From assembly GCA_009801015.1 (NCBI GenBank), contig VHZZ01000493.1, positions 22,815 through 66,607 on the forward strand: DNA of 43,793 bases. The letters run 5' to 3'. Numbering within the stretch: the stretch's first letter is position 1; every line of letters starts with the position of its first letter. The position numbers and the translations under genes are program-made. Below the pieces are notes generated by a model that saw only the letters and a list, made by a program, of their open reading frames with translations, was not told the DNA's origin and searched no databases. This stretch comes from Silene noctiflora (taxonomy: Eukaryota > Streptophyta > Magnoliopsida > Caryophyllales > Caryophyllaceae). Shown here piece after piece: positions 1 to 19,061 of this stretch.

Positions 1-1180
1 TTTTTTTTTTTTTTTTTTTTTTCGTACAAATAAATACTTTTGCTTCAATTTTACACTCATTATTATTATAAACGGCTATTCTTTTTGAAATTACATTTTT
101 AGTTGGCATGTTCTCATAACTTAACCGGTTCGGAGTTTTTTTTTCAACCGATAAGTTTTCTTAGCAAATCGAAATTACCTGAATTGGCAACCAATCAAAC
201 CCCTAGTTAGGGGTGCTAACGAGCCAAGTTGAGCACGAGCCTAGGGGTGCTCGGCTCGAGCTCGACAAGTATGAAGGTGTGCTCGGCTCGAGCTCAAGCT
301 CGTCGAGCTTCAATGGGGTAGGCTCGAGCTCGAGCTCGACATGATCAGATGGGCTCGAGCGCGGCTCGTGGGCTCGTTTAATTTGATTTGAACCGAGTCT
401 TAAGTGAATTCAATATACTCGAAAGATATCCTTGAAAACAATTAAATCGATAATGAACTCGATCTTAAAACCGAATTGATTTAACCTGACATGAAACCGA
501 AGTGATTGATACATCTCTTTCATCTAAAGTTATTTGTAAAATCGTTTGTGAAAACAAAAGATAAAAAGTAAAGTAAAATAACTATTCACCCGTCGTCAGG
601 TAAGAGTCTTATTATAATGTTATTACTTTAAGACGGTCTTACCCGGATTACCCGGATTTGATACTTGATTAACCCGTATCAAAATTCAAATGCTTCTTGT
701 GAAACAAGCTACTAGTAAACGAGGAGTGATCATCGAGGATTGATTTTCCCCCACGAACTCCATTGAAATCCAAAAACAGAACTTTTGAAGACGAACATAT
801 GGTCGAAAACTCGAAATCCGTCAAATGGGAAGTTCAATCAATAATTCCCTCTCAATGTGATCCATATGCAAATTACACGAAACTGTAAATGAACTAAACA
901 TAAATACACAATGACGATGGGATTTCTTACTCGAAATTAGAAGTCGTATGCTGTGCAAGTGTGCATTCATTCCACCCTACATCCGTTCCATCAACCAGAC
1001 TACCAACCCGACTAAATAAAGGACTCCCCCGTATTGAGTACGAATGAATACAAGAATAATCTACCATGAGAAAAGCAAATATACACCACGCCACACTATT
1101 CTTGCCACAGAAGCTTGGACGTGCAAACCCACATGGAAGCGATGGTGGTCAAGCCGCCTGTTGAAATAGGCTGAATAAGG
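1..1180. other. Left flank: poly-T run and KIN13A 3' flank
   Basis: No gene is visible. The window opens with 22 T residues, which could be the poly-A tail of a minus-strand retroelement or just a homopolymer at the edge. A cluster of GCTCGAGC palindromes lies at about 205-385 and is listed separately. The motif AAGACGGTCTTAC at about 632 recurs in related forms elsewhere in the window. The part nearest 1180 should contain the 3' UTR of the kinesin gene on the minus strand; I could not fix a polyadenylation site. Confidence 0.5.
205..385. repeat. GCTCGAGCTCGA palindrome cluster
   Basis: Overlapping copies of the self-complementary octamer GCTCGAGC, or close variants, recur in irregular spacing (for example around 250-263, 284-306, 321-341 and 353-378). 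They are much more GC-rich than the surrounding AT-rich DNA. Similar clusters are common in plant intergenic DNA and are usually parts of non-autonomous transposons. No terminal repeats or target duplication could be defined here, so the family is unknown. Confidence 0.6.
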
Positions 1181-8755
<7,575 letters not shown>

Positions 8756-8773
8756 CTGACCACCCACGTGGCG

Positions 8774-10170
8774 CTGTGACCTGCGTTGAGGCGCCAACTT
8801 TTCAAGATCTATCTTAACCAACCTTCACATTGCATACATACATTCATCAAACTGATCAAAAGTTTCGCAAATTACGTAATCAACTAACAATTGAAAATCA
8901 TTATTCCCTAACTAACTCACTAATTGGAGAGAATACGCACATACATTTTCATCAAAATCATCAAAAGTATTGCATATTACCTAATTAACCAACAATTCAA
9001 AAATATCATTGTTCCATAACTAACTAGTTGCCGAATCACTCACGAGTTGAAGATAATACAGGTATAAATTCATCAAAAGTATCGCATATTACCTAATTAA
9101 CCAACAATTCAAAAATCATCATTACTCCGTAACTAACTAATGGCCAAATCACTCATGAGTTGGAAAGAATACATGCATACATTCATCAAACATTTAGCAA
9201 ATTTTGTGATTAACTAATAATTGAAAATCATCACTTGGTAACTAATTAATGGACAAATTACTCCCTAGTCCCTAGTTGGAAAGAATACATACATATATTC
9301 ATCAAAAGTTTCGCAGATTACGTTATTAACAAACAATTCAAAAATAGTTACTTCCTAAAACATTGACTATTTACTTACTAATCGGAAAGAATACATACAT
9401 ACATACATACATACATACATACATACATACATCAAAATCATCAAAGGTTTCGCATATTACGCAATTAACTAGAAATCAAAAATACTCCGTAACTAATTTA
9501 TCGACGAATTACTCACTAGTTGGAAGGAATCATACATACATTCATCAAAATCATCATTAGTTTCGCAAATTACGCAATTAACTAACAATCAAAAATACTC
9601 CGTAACTAATTAATCGACGGATTACTCACTAGTTGGCAACAATCATACATACATACATACATACATCAAAATCATCAGAAGTTTCGCAAATTACGCTCCG
9701 TAACTAATTAATCGACGAATTACTCACTAATTGGAAAGAATCATACATACATACATACATACATTCATCAAAATCATCAAAAGCTTCGCAAACTACATAA
9801 TTAACTAACAATTGAAGGATCATTACTCCATAACTAACTACATAAATTCATCAAAATCATCAAAAGTTTTGCAAATCGTGCGATGAACTAACAATTCAAA
9901 ATCGTTAATCCTTAACTAACTAAATAACGATTTACTTACTAATTAAAGAGATTTCAAATCCAAAGCAAAGCATCAATGACGGTATAACAAATGAATTTGA
10001 TCGTCGTATCGTATGAATTGCGATCTTTCGAAGTGAAATTGCACCGATTTGAATGAATTAATTCAATTGGTAACCCTAAAATGCGAGAAATTGGATCGAA
10101 TTTCTGGAGATTAAAGTTTGGTGAGAAATGCGAGATTCGGAAATTTAAATGTGGAAATGTAATTCGCACT
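8774..10170 (-). other. Probable KIN13A leader exon and leader intron
   Basis: On the minus strand a strong donor (ATTA followed by GTAAGTAAAT) lies just below 9940, and AG acceptors lie at about 8780 and 8774, shortly before the first coding ATG. This suggests a non-coding leader exon at roughly 10170-9940 joined to the first coding exon, with an intron of about 1.16 kb. The AG sites have a poor pyrimidine tract, so the exact acceptor is uncertain. The leader exon contains an ATG (9973) whose frame is not that of the motor whichever acceptor is used, so it would be an upstream ORF. Transcript data are not visible here; this is inference from splice signals and position. Confidence 0.5.
8830..9955. 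repeat. Degenerate ~80-125 bp tandem repeat (minisatellite), about 10 copies
   Basis: A unit containing the ordered phrases CATTCATCAAAATCATC, GTTTCGCAAATTACG, AATTAACTAACAATT, ACTCCGTAACTAACTAA, GAATTACTCACTAGTTGG and AAAGAATACATACA repeats head to tail from about 8830 to 9955. Copies begin near 8832, 8936, 9062, 9175, 9293, 9430, 9538, 9663, 9763 and 9845. The joints between several units carry expanded (CATA)n microsatellites, the longest at about 9393-9432. Copies at 9663 and 9763 are shortened. The array lies inside the inferred leader intron of KIN13A. Confidence 0.9.
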
Positions 10171-10199
10171 TGTTGTAGTAATGATTGCGTAAATTTAAA

Positions 10200-11740
10200 T
10201 GTTTCGTCTAATTATTAAAAAATCGATTCTATAACATTAATTATCACCAACTCTAATTTAAAACCGTCTCAACTAAAACCGGCTCTCACCTAACTAATAT
10301 ATACGATGTAATTCGATGGAAATAAAAAGAGATTATGAGAATATTATAATAAGACGGTCTTAAGCAAGACCAACTAATTAATTATATTTTGCTCAAACTC
10401 GGTTTAGCAGAAAATAAATTTGTAGGTCGGTGTTTTTAATAGGTTAGTTTACGTCAAAACATTACTTGTATCGGTCGTATTAATTTGGTAATATGTTACA
10501 ATTAAACTTTTATGAATTTTCTTTCAGAATAAATTTTTTTTTTTTAAAAAAAAAAAAAAAAGTCAACTATTGAACGCAAATTACATGAAACATAAACGAG
10601 TTTATTTGTTTATTATCTAAGTGAGATTATTTATAAATTTATTTTAACTCGGACTTTTGAAGGAGTAATTGGATGATTTGAATTTATACTCAAGTACAAA
10701 TGTCATGAGTTATGGAATATTTATAAAGATAATATTACAATTGTGACACTCTAATTGTAGACCACGAAAACTCAATTTTTTGAACGCGATATTTATTAGC
10801 GTTTGACAATTTTTCTTATAAAGATTAAGAAAAACGTTAAAATAATGAGTCTTGGAATGAATCAAACTTAACTTCGTTAATAAAAAAAGCGAAAGAAACA
10901 ATTTCAAAAATATCGAGAGAAATACTTAGATTGCGCACTAAACAAATATTATACACATAAAAGAATGAAAATGATAATGGCACTATACTTTTTTGTTAAT
11001 ATCACTACTGCCTCGTGTCAAAGGTTCGAGGCTTGCTAGAGACCGGTTATTGAAAGTCAAAAACACTAATTTATTCAATGAGAGATAAAAATGGAATGAC
11101 CGTAAAATCGCAGTCGTTACAAAATACAAATAAACATATATTCAAGATTGTCGAAAATTATTTACCTTACCTGATGAATGTCGGACACCCAACAAATTCT
11201 AACCAACGGGGAATCCTAAACATATCTTCATCTTATCAAAGGTTTTTGCCCTTTTGCCTCGAAAATAAATTAAAATTGCAGGGTGCTTAAGCATAAAGAA
11301 AGCGTAAACAATCAAATGCAATGATACATAACCGGTATGTCCAGGAGCCACACAGTTACAAATTAAAACTATCCCATATATCCACGAGCCACGAGTCCAT
11401 GTCTAGAACTCAAAAAGAATTCTGTACTACAAAACACCGATATTCAGTTTGTGTTTTCTTTAACCAAGTACCGACATTCGAACAGATGAACATCAAAAAC
11501 ATGAATTAGCGATTTCATAAGCCTATATTATGCAGACACTGATTGTTATTTGTTTCCTTTTTCCTTTTAAATGATCGAGCTAAGTGAAAAAAGAACCTAT
11601 ATAAAAATGTACAAGCTCGTCATCGGCTTACAGTACCATCTTCAGGACATTTCATATTTCTTGCCATAAGAGAGGATCAAAGCACGACACCTCCTGCTAG
11701 CAAAAATTACAGCTCATGACGAACAAGATTATGCAGCATA
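10200..11740. other. KIN13A-ESD4 intergenic region, no gene seen
   Basis: AT-rich DNA between the 5' end of the kinesin gene and the 3' end of the SUMO protease gene; both are on the minus strand, so it should hold the kinesin promoter and the protease 3' UTR. An AAGACGGTCTTAAGC motif lies at about 10352. A T-run followed by an A-run (about 10537-10561) forms a perfect AT hairpin. A B-box-like GGTTCGAGGC sits at about 11023 but I found no matching A box. None of the short open frames resembles a known protein. Confidence 0.5.
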
Positions 11741-14700
11741 TCAATGAGCTTGGAGCCTCAAGATTTCTTTTGCTGTTCTGCGTCGAAAATATGGCATGTT
11801 TTCCTACAGCATAAATGTACCATTTATAAATTAGTCGAACAAAACTTGCTTGCTAGACATACAACAAAAGTATGGTTAAGGTAGAAAAACACATGCTCAC
11901 ACGCTCTAACTTTATCACTCATTCTCTTCCAATAGTAGTCTACGTTTTCCTGCTTGGATCGTTTTTATAGGTTGTCTCCAGACTCTCCACTCTCTATTTC
12001 TATTTTAGGCAAGCTTTGTTCACTACAAAGACATTCTTACCCTTGCCAACCCATGACGTCAACTGGACTTGCTTTAATCAACCCCGCTTCAAAAAGTAAA
12101 TGTAACTCCAAACGGAATGGAGGGAATTTCTGTTTACGAAAGGGAATGAGATGTTGCTTCCTTTATTCAAAGTTAGTCGTTCATTTGTGTTTCTTAAATC
12201 GCTTATTTTTCCACTTTGCATCTCAAATTTGCTCATAGTCAAAAGAATTCTCTCAATTTCCCTCCTTACTGAAAATACCTGAATTTCTAGTCGCTCCATC
12301 TTCGTTTACTATTTCAGTTTCCTTCTTTCAACCTTGTTGGTGTATTATCATTTCACATTAACAATGCCAAACGACTATTCACATTAACCGACCCCAAATA
12401 ACTCCGCAACTAACAACCAAAAAGACTCTTACCTGGCTGAAATGAAGCCCCAAGCCTCTGCTGTAGAAATCGGTATACTTGATCATAAAGACACCACAAT
12501 CAAACCTGATCACACCAAAATTGTCTTCTGTCAAACATCTATAATGACGTAAAATCCTAAACAAGGAGACCAAAAAGATAATAACCTGATAACACTTCGA
12601 GTCACCAGCAGGAAAAAGAGAATGAAAAGATTACTTAGAAAAATCATGAATCAAACAACTAATTCTCTTCACAGTAACAAGTTGAACACAGATCACAAGA
12701 CATATTGAACAGTATTGTAAACCACACATGATATTTTTAGCCCATTGCATTTAGAGTTGAAATTATGGTCATACGGAGTCTTATAAATCATTCCTGATAA
12801 TTTCCTACAGCAAAAGAGTGCCGGACCACTTATAAATGTTTCTTCGTTAAACAAGCTAAATAAAACAAAATGCAAGAACAAAGGAAGAACCGTATTTTGA
12901 AATAAAATTAGTATCTACATCATATTTCATTATGATACAGAAACCATCTAGAATATTCAAATATGAGTAACTCTGATGTGGGTGCGATAGGTATCAGATA
13001 CGCTTCAACTGGTCATTATCAGAGTGGGGTGAAATCTATTACCGTACGCAGACATAGACACGAGTGAAATCAAATACAGACAGCAATCTTCTATTCATAC
13101 GCTACACCCTCCCCTTTTACCCACAACGGAATCTTTCTAGTCATCTCTCTTTTAACACAGAACGAAAAGCGTGAGCATTTGCCAACTTAGATAGAAGAAA
13201 CATGAGCCTGGGGAAGATACGCTGAAAAAAGAACAAAAATGAATGCACCTGGCAACAGAGATGTTGTACTTACCCATTCTGCTGTTCAGGAAGGTCTTCA
13301 GAATATTCAAACTCCCAAGAACTAACATCAATGTCCTGCTCGGTCTTGTCCTTTACTTCATCCACGTAATATTTAGCCTGAGAGAAGTAACAAGAAGATG
13401 TGAAAGTTTCCTCGTACATGCTAAAGTGAGACTGCCAAATGACAGACGCCATACATAAGTACTATGTGGCTTACATTAATACATGTTAATGTTTGTTGGT
13501 CAGTGTAAAGTGTAAACAAGTGGACGAGTTCACGTTGTGTAGAATACTAGAATAAGATTCTACAACACATACCAGTACTCTTAGAACCTGCGAATCTCTT
13601 CCTCCCAATGAGTCCAGATACTGAAATTTCTTGTCCTTCTTATTAATAACTGCCAAGCACCAATGTATCTCTTTATGGATAGGTATAAATATCTGGCATC
13701 GTCCAAATTAGTTGTCAGTAAACATAATAATTGTGCAAAAGGGTCAAATTTTAAGCTAAAAAGCCTAACTTACTTTGTCACACTCACTGAGTTTATACCC
13801 AATCTTTCTGAGAGAGGTCCATCTTTTCACAGCTTTATAATCATACCCATTCCTCCCACCTGCCAGCTGCATTCATAAGCCAGGAAGCATTGAATACTAC
13901 AATCATCCGACAATAAACAGCAAAGCACAACTTATTGCAGCCATATACTCCGTATGAATATCAGTAGGAAATACAACGATTGCTCTCCTGCGTGCCCATT
14001 TAGCAGCAGGGAGAAAGTCGAGGTTATTAAGCCCCCTTAAGAACCACAAACTGTTTCGAGCATATTGTTTTACCATTCATTTGTGTATCTATTCGACTGA
14101 GCTTGTGCAAAATACTCCTAAATTATCGAATAAAAAAGGATAAAAATAGTAAGCAAAAACTGTGGTGACAAATTAGATAAGAATGGTACAAGAAACAACA
14201 AAAGCATAAGAAAAATACTAAATTTTGATTAGTAAATGGAGACCTTTAACTCCGAAATTGAAATCAAAAGATATGATATGCCTAATCCTGCCCTTATCAA
14301 AAGATTCTACAAGAGGCCATTGAGTAATGCTAATGCTAAAACATCATATAACATATATTGCCCTTACCCTATTTATTATTAGTAAATGTAACCAGTTAAA
14401 AGGCTAAAAACTCAACCAAGAATGAGTTTACGTCACAATTTCGTAAACAAGAAGATATATTAGTTTCATATTAAATTATGGTCAAAGTATTTCACGTTGG
14501 CTGGCTGGCCGTTTAATTGGATGCTCCAATAGGAGTAGAGATGTTTCATAGATAATGCATGGCGAATTAATCCAATGTAACTTATATATAGATATAGGCA
14601 TAAGCACATCAACACAAACAAATGACCGGAACCCTAACCAATACTCCACATGTGGTGTACACCAATTTGAGTACAGACAAAGTACACTTTAACTGAAAGC

Positions 14701-16108
14701 AAACAAAAAACAGCATAAATTGAACAGCATAAAACTACCACTAACCTTCTTATAAAAGAATGTGTTAAAGAAATGACAATTCAAATATTTCTTCGGCTCT
14801 CGTCTTTCCCTTTCTTTCAGCAATTCCAGATACACATTGATGACCTGATCATGGAACAAAAAGGCAAAATTTACAGAGATTAAGAAACAGTCGTCCATAA
14901 CTACTGGAAGTCATATGGAAATGACTGAAGTTCACCGAGCAAATCACCTCATCGTTCAGCCATGCACCTGGTCGCAGACACTGTAATATTTCACCAGTAA
15001 TTTGGATATTGGAGTTTTCATGAGTGACCAAAACCTTTCTCCTGTGAATGAAGCAAAAGAGAAGTGGTTATACAAAAAAAGCCCAAACCCAACTACCATA
15101 TACGGAGTACAACTTATCCAGGTTTGAGCCAATACCTGTTAGAATTTGCCATTGCCCGATTAATTTCACTCTCCTCATCCCCAGTAAGGGGCACAAACGG
15201 CTCACGCAACAAATCCTACAGTTCAACTACACATTCAGTAATCCAAATATACCCAAATCATGCATTATTATTGACAACGAGACTCGTGTAAACGAAAAGA
15301 TAAGAAAAACAACCTCCTGGGGTTTCTTAAGCTCCTCTTGCTTCTTCTCCTCCCGTTGCTTTCTCCACGACCTCAACGAATGCCATTTGGCCTCATTTGA
15401 CTTAATTTCAGAACTCAATTTTTCCAACTTAGAAGAGTACTTCTTATCCACGCTCTTGATTAAGTCCTTATACGCCTCACGATCAAGCGACGTCGAATGT
15501 AACACATTCCCATCACTCACCATAGCACTCTCCAACCCATTCCTATCCAAATCACGCGCCTCTATCAATAACCCTAACCCTTTTCGTTCATCCGACTTCA
15601 CCTCATTCCCATCCTCAATAATCACCACCTCACTTGAATCCTCCGATACCACCTCCTCCTTCTCCACCACCTCCTTCCCCGCCTGCAAATGCCGCAATGC
15701 ACCAAATGCAGCTTCCTTCTTAGCCTGATACGTCCGAAACAATCCCCCACCACTCCCAAACACATTCCCCATTATATCCCCCTCCTTCTTTTCCGGTGTC
15801 TCGTGAACTCTAACCTTCAATCCTGCGTTCTTCGAACTCGACAAAAACCCAAACCTTCTCGACCTACAAGGCGCATGAACCTCTCTCCGTACCTTTCTTC
15901 CCGAATCCGGATACCTCGGTAATCTTAGAACACTACTCTCGAGTTTCACTTGATTCAAATACGAAATTCTACGTTTCTTCAAAACATTCGTATCAATTTG
16001 ATTACTATATAAACTATAATTCGAAAAATCAATCGATTCGGATGGTGATGAATCGTATAAACTAAAAATTTCACTAGCACGCTTTCGAAGTATAGTTAAC
16101 GCGCCCAT
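11741..16108 (-). CDS. ESD4: SUMO-specific cysteine protease, ESD4/ULP1 family
   Basis: Spliced CDS of 9 exons: 16108-15314, 15215-15136, 15041-14948, 14844-14746, 13866-13774, 13692-13573, 13377-13274, 12505-12433, 11803-11741; all GT-AG with agreeing phases; 506 aa (Arabidopsis ESD4 is 489). The first 265 residues are one basic, low-conservation exon that starts MGALTILRKR, like ESD4 MGA-xx-RKR, and keeps the RYPD-REVHAP segment of plant ESD4. The C48 peptidase domain covers about residues 300-500: WLNDEVINVYLELLKER, FNTFFYKK, catalytic H397 (IHW), D414 (YLDSL), oxyanion Q459 and nucleophile C465 (NGFDCGVFM), then the C-terminal ENMPYFRRRTAKEILRL. All catalytic residues are present, so it should be active. 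Known role: matures SUMO and removes it from targets, mostly at the nuclear envelope; in Arabidopsis loss causes early flowering. The paralogue ULP1A/ELS1 is close, and sequence alone does not fully separate the two. Confidence 0.95.
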
Positions 16109-16522
16109 TTACTGAATAAAAAAACCCTAATTCATCAACCATGAACAATGCAATTCGAATTACCTCGTACTTACTTGAATCGAGAATTCCGCTGGAATTG
16201 AAGGTGTCGCGACGTCGTTAAAGATTTCAGAATTACGAAAGAGGAGAAAAAATTTGGGTGATTTGGTGATTTAATTAGGGTTTTTCCTGGGTTTGATTTG
16301 GGGATAGTTGGCTGTTTTTGTTTTTGGATGAAGGTCGCGGAACAGACAGAATAGTACTCTTTTGTTTTTGGAAATCACTTTTAATATTTCGTTTATTCAC
16401 AATTTAGACCCGCGCAATAAATACGCGGTATTTATAAAAATTTTATTTTTGTATTACTTAATCACTCTAAATCAACAACTCGTTAATTTTTCATATTTCC
16501 CGTTATTATATATTGAGATAAG

Positions 16523-16556
<34 letters not shown>

Positions 16557-17510
16557 TGGAAAATTATTCAAGAAAACCGAGTTAAATTGAACTATAAAAT
16601 AATAGTGGTAAGTCATTAATTGTTCATTTTTCTCGTTATTATATTTTGTTTCGATAAAAAAAAAAAATTAAAACTGAAATTAATCTAAGAGAATTGAATA
16701 ATGTACTGAAATGTATTTTTTTTATAAATATTTTTGATGTCACAAAGCTAATGATTTCAATATATAATTCTCTCAAAAAAAATTGTTAGGAAAGTAATCA
16801 AAACGATTTATAATCTTGTTTATAGTTCGTACACAGTACGAATAGTATGAGTTCAGTCATTCTCAAATAATAATATCAATAAAAGATTTTATAGTTTATA
16901 ATTTTATATTATTTATACTTTAGTTAAAATATTGAAAATTATAATATTTGATGAAAAGATTAATTTTAATGAAAAAAAATTATATAATGAAATACATTAT
17001 AATTATTAATTTTCTTATTTACTGAATACAATTAAATTATCAATAACTTCTTTATTTAAAAAGATGTTTTTTGAAGGAAAAATTTGGGAGTTTACCTATT
17101 CTTTTAGTAGATAGGGGATGTTCAAACCCGTCATCTAATTTTTTGACTCGATGATAATCTTTACATTTAGCATTATAGTCATGTCGAATCTTGTTTAACT
17201 CATCTTTAAAAGTACAATAAAAATATCAAAACTTTTTTAATCAAAAATAGCAAACTTGTCTATTACTTTAGATTGTAGAATTAAAAATAATTTTGATATA
17301 ATAGGTGCATTGGTAGGTGTGCCAAGGGAAAATGTTATGTTTGGATTTGAATTAAGAGGGTAATAATAAAATTATCGGTTAGAAGTAGTACTAGAGCCAT
17401 AAAGGTGTCAAATGGGACACACGGACACACATGCCAAGTTGCGATAGAGTTGTCGATCCTTGACACTAATGACCCAATGAGGTGGCAGGTAGAGCCGGGT
17501 CGAGATATGT
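16109..17510. other. ESD4 promoter side and AT-rich repeat-like DNA
   Basis: The first 250 bases should hold the 5' UTR and promoter of the SUMO protease gene (minus strand). From about 16400 the DNA becomes very AT-rich, with a 28-A run at 16528-16555. A short phrase ACCCGCGCAATAAATACGCGG (about 16409) at one end, and CTATTCTTTTAGTAGATAGG (about 17096) at the other, resemble the two ends of a widespread plant repeat, so 16400-17120 may be one non-autonomous element. No open frame of note. Confidence 0.35.
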
Positions 17511-19036
17511 TATCTTAGGGTATTAGGCTATTAGCTGATAAGTAATATTTATATACATTTTTACCCCTTTTATTAGCTTGATTTTACTTGTTATTTAGCA
17601 CTTATCAAAGTGTTTGTGAGCTAATATTGTATTTCTAGTGCAAATTGTTGTTCAAGTGTGTTTTGTAGGAAATAAGTTCAAAAGAGCTAAAAAGACTACA
17701 AAATAGTTCAAATCTAGAAATGAGCTAAGCAAGAGCAAGATAATGGACTTTGATGGTGCAATTGTGTGGATTTTGCATGAAGATTTTAATGGATTAATTA
17801 AGTAAATGCAAAATGATCTTAAATTCAAAGTCAAGCCAAAAATGCATGAGTCAAAGTCAAGCAAAAGTCAAGAAGAAAGCATTGGATTCTAATGTTCTTA
17901 AGATGCCAAATGAGGTCTTAAACCGGGCTCTTAATCGTTGTTAATTGCATGAGCATTGGATTCTTTGAAGTTAATGCACGGATTTATGAAGAACAAGGTG
18001 GAATATCACGATCCCGATCGGATTTGTCAATCCCGATCGGTTTTGGCATGATTTAGGATCTTCCGTTACTTGCCTCTACTCCTATAAATACCAAGCATAA
18101 GCTCGATCCTTTGACATCCTTTTACACTGACCCATTTCCATACCTTCATATACATCTTTTTCATATATTCTCTCTAAATAATATAGTTAGTTTAGTTTAG
18201 TTTAGTTAGTTTATATTAGTTTGTAGTTTACAACATTTCATTTCATTATTCAAGTTAATTCCAAGTTATATTTCCAAGTTGTTCAAGTTACATTTCCAAG
18301 TTCTTCAAGTTATTTACATTTTGCTATTGTTCTTTTATGTTCCATTTCCATTTCCATTTCAAGGTAATCTTTATTCTAAGTTTCATTATGTTATTTATCA
18401 TTTCATTTATCATTAGTTTAGTTTATATCTACAACATGTTAGAGTAATTTACCTTGTCTAGGGGATGAGGGGAAACAAAGCATAAACAATATTTGTAACA
18501 TGATAAATTAGGATGTTGAAAGTATAACTAATTGTTTCTATCACATAGTTTGGATTAATATATAATCACTTGTACCCGCGCAATACTTTTGATTAGTTTG
18601 TTATTCATTTCTATAAATCGAGAGGTACGGAAATGAATTAGGCAAAGCATGTGTAGTAGNATGACCTAGCCATATCGAGAGATCGTTGGGACCCGTTCTA
18701 TGGTTGGGATGCTAATACCGAGAGGTGGGTGTCTAAGAACCTAAACAATTAGTCAACACCTTCTAATCCGAGTTTAACATGAATCTTTTATAATCTTGCA
18801 TTTGTGACCCGACTTCCCTAGACATCTTTTAATTATATTGTTTTTGCATTAGTCTTCAAAACCAACCAATCTATCATCCATTTTCTACCAAGATAAAATT
18901 CACCCCATAACAATTAAATAATAACTACCGAGCTCTCTGTGGATTCGACCCCTTAATACTACATTACTTGTGTTGTACCAAAGTGTATTTTTGCATAGGT
19001 GTGCGATAGCCTATCTTAGGGTATTAGGCTATTAGC
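17511..19036. mobile_element. Probable solo LTR (Ty3/gypsy-like) between 25-bp direct repeats
   Basis: A 1,476-bp segment (17536-19011) lies between two perfect 25-bp copies of a sequence starting TATCTTAGGG and ending GGCTATTAGC (17511-17535 and 19012-19036). The segment begins TGATAAGT. It contains a TATA-like CCTATAAATACC at about 18081 preceded by paired CCCGATCGG motifs. Toward the right it contains CTCTGTGGATTCGACCCC (about 18933), a phrase typical of LTRs in the Tat/Ogre branch of Ty3/gypsy elements. No reverse transcriptase or integrase remains, so a solo LTR fits. The 25-bp flanks are far longer than the normal 5-bp target duplication and are not explained. Confidence 0.55.
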
Positions 19037-19061
19037 ATTGTAGGGCATGTGGGTTATTTAG

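Noticed and set aside
1..22. Poly-A tail of a transcript ending at the window edge
   Set aside because: Only a homopolymer is visible and nothing beyond the edge can be tested.
8756..8821. In-frame extension of KIN13A upstream of the first ATG (VKIDLEKLAPQRR...)
   Set aside because: It has no ATG and follows a TGA. It likely spans the leader intron acceptor, so it is not supported as coding.
8830..9955. CRISPR-like regular repeats
   Set aside because: Units are long, degenerate and contiguous without unique spacers, in a plant intron; this is a minisatellite.
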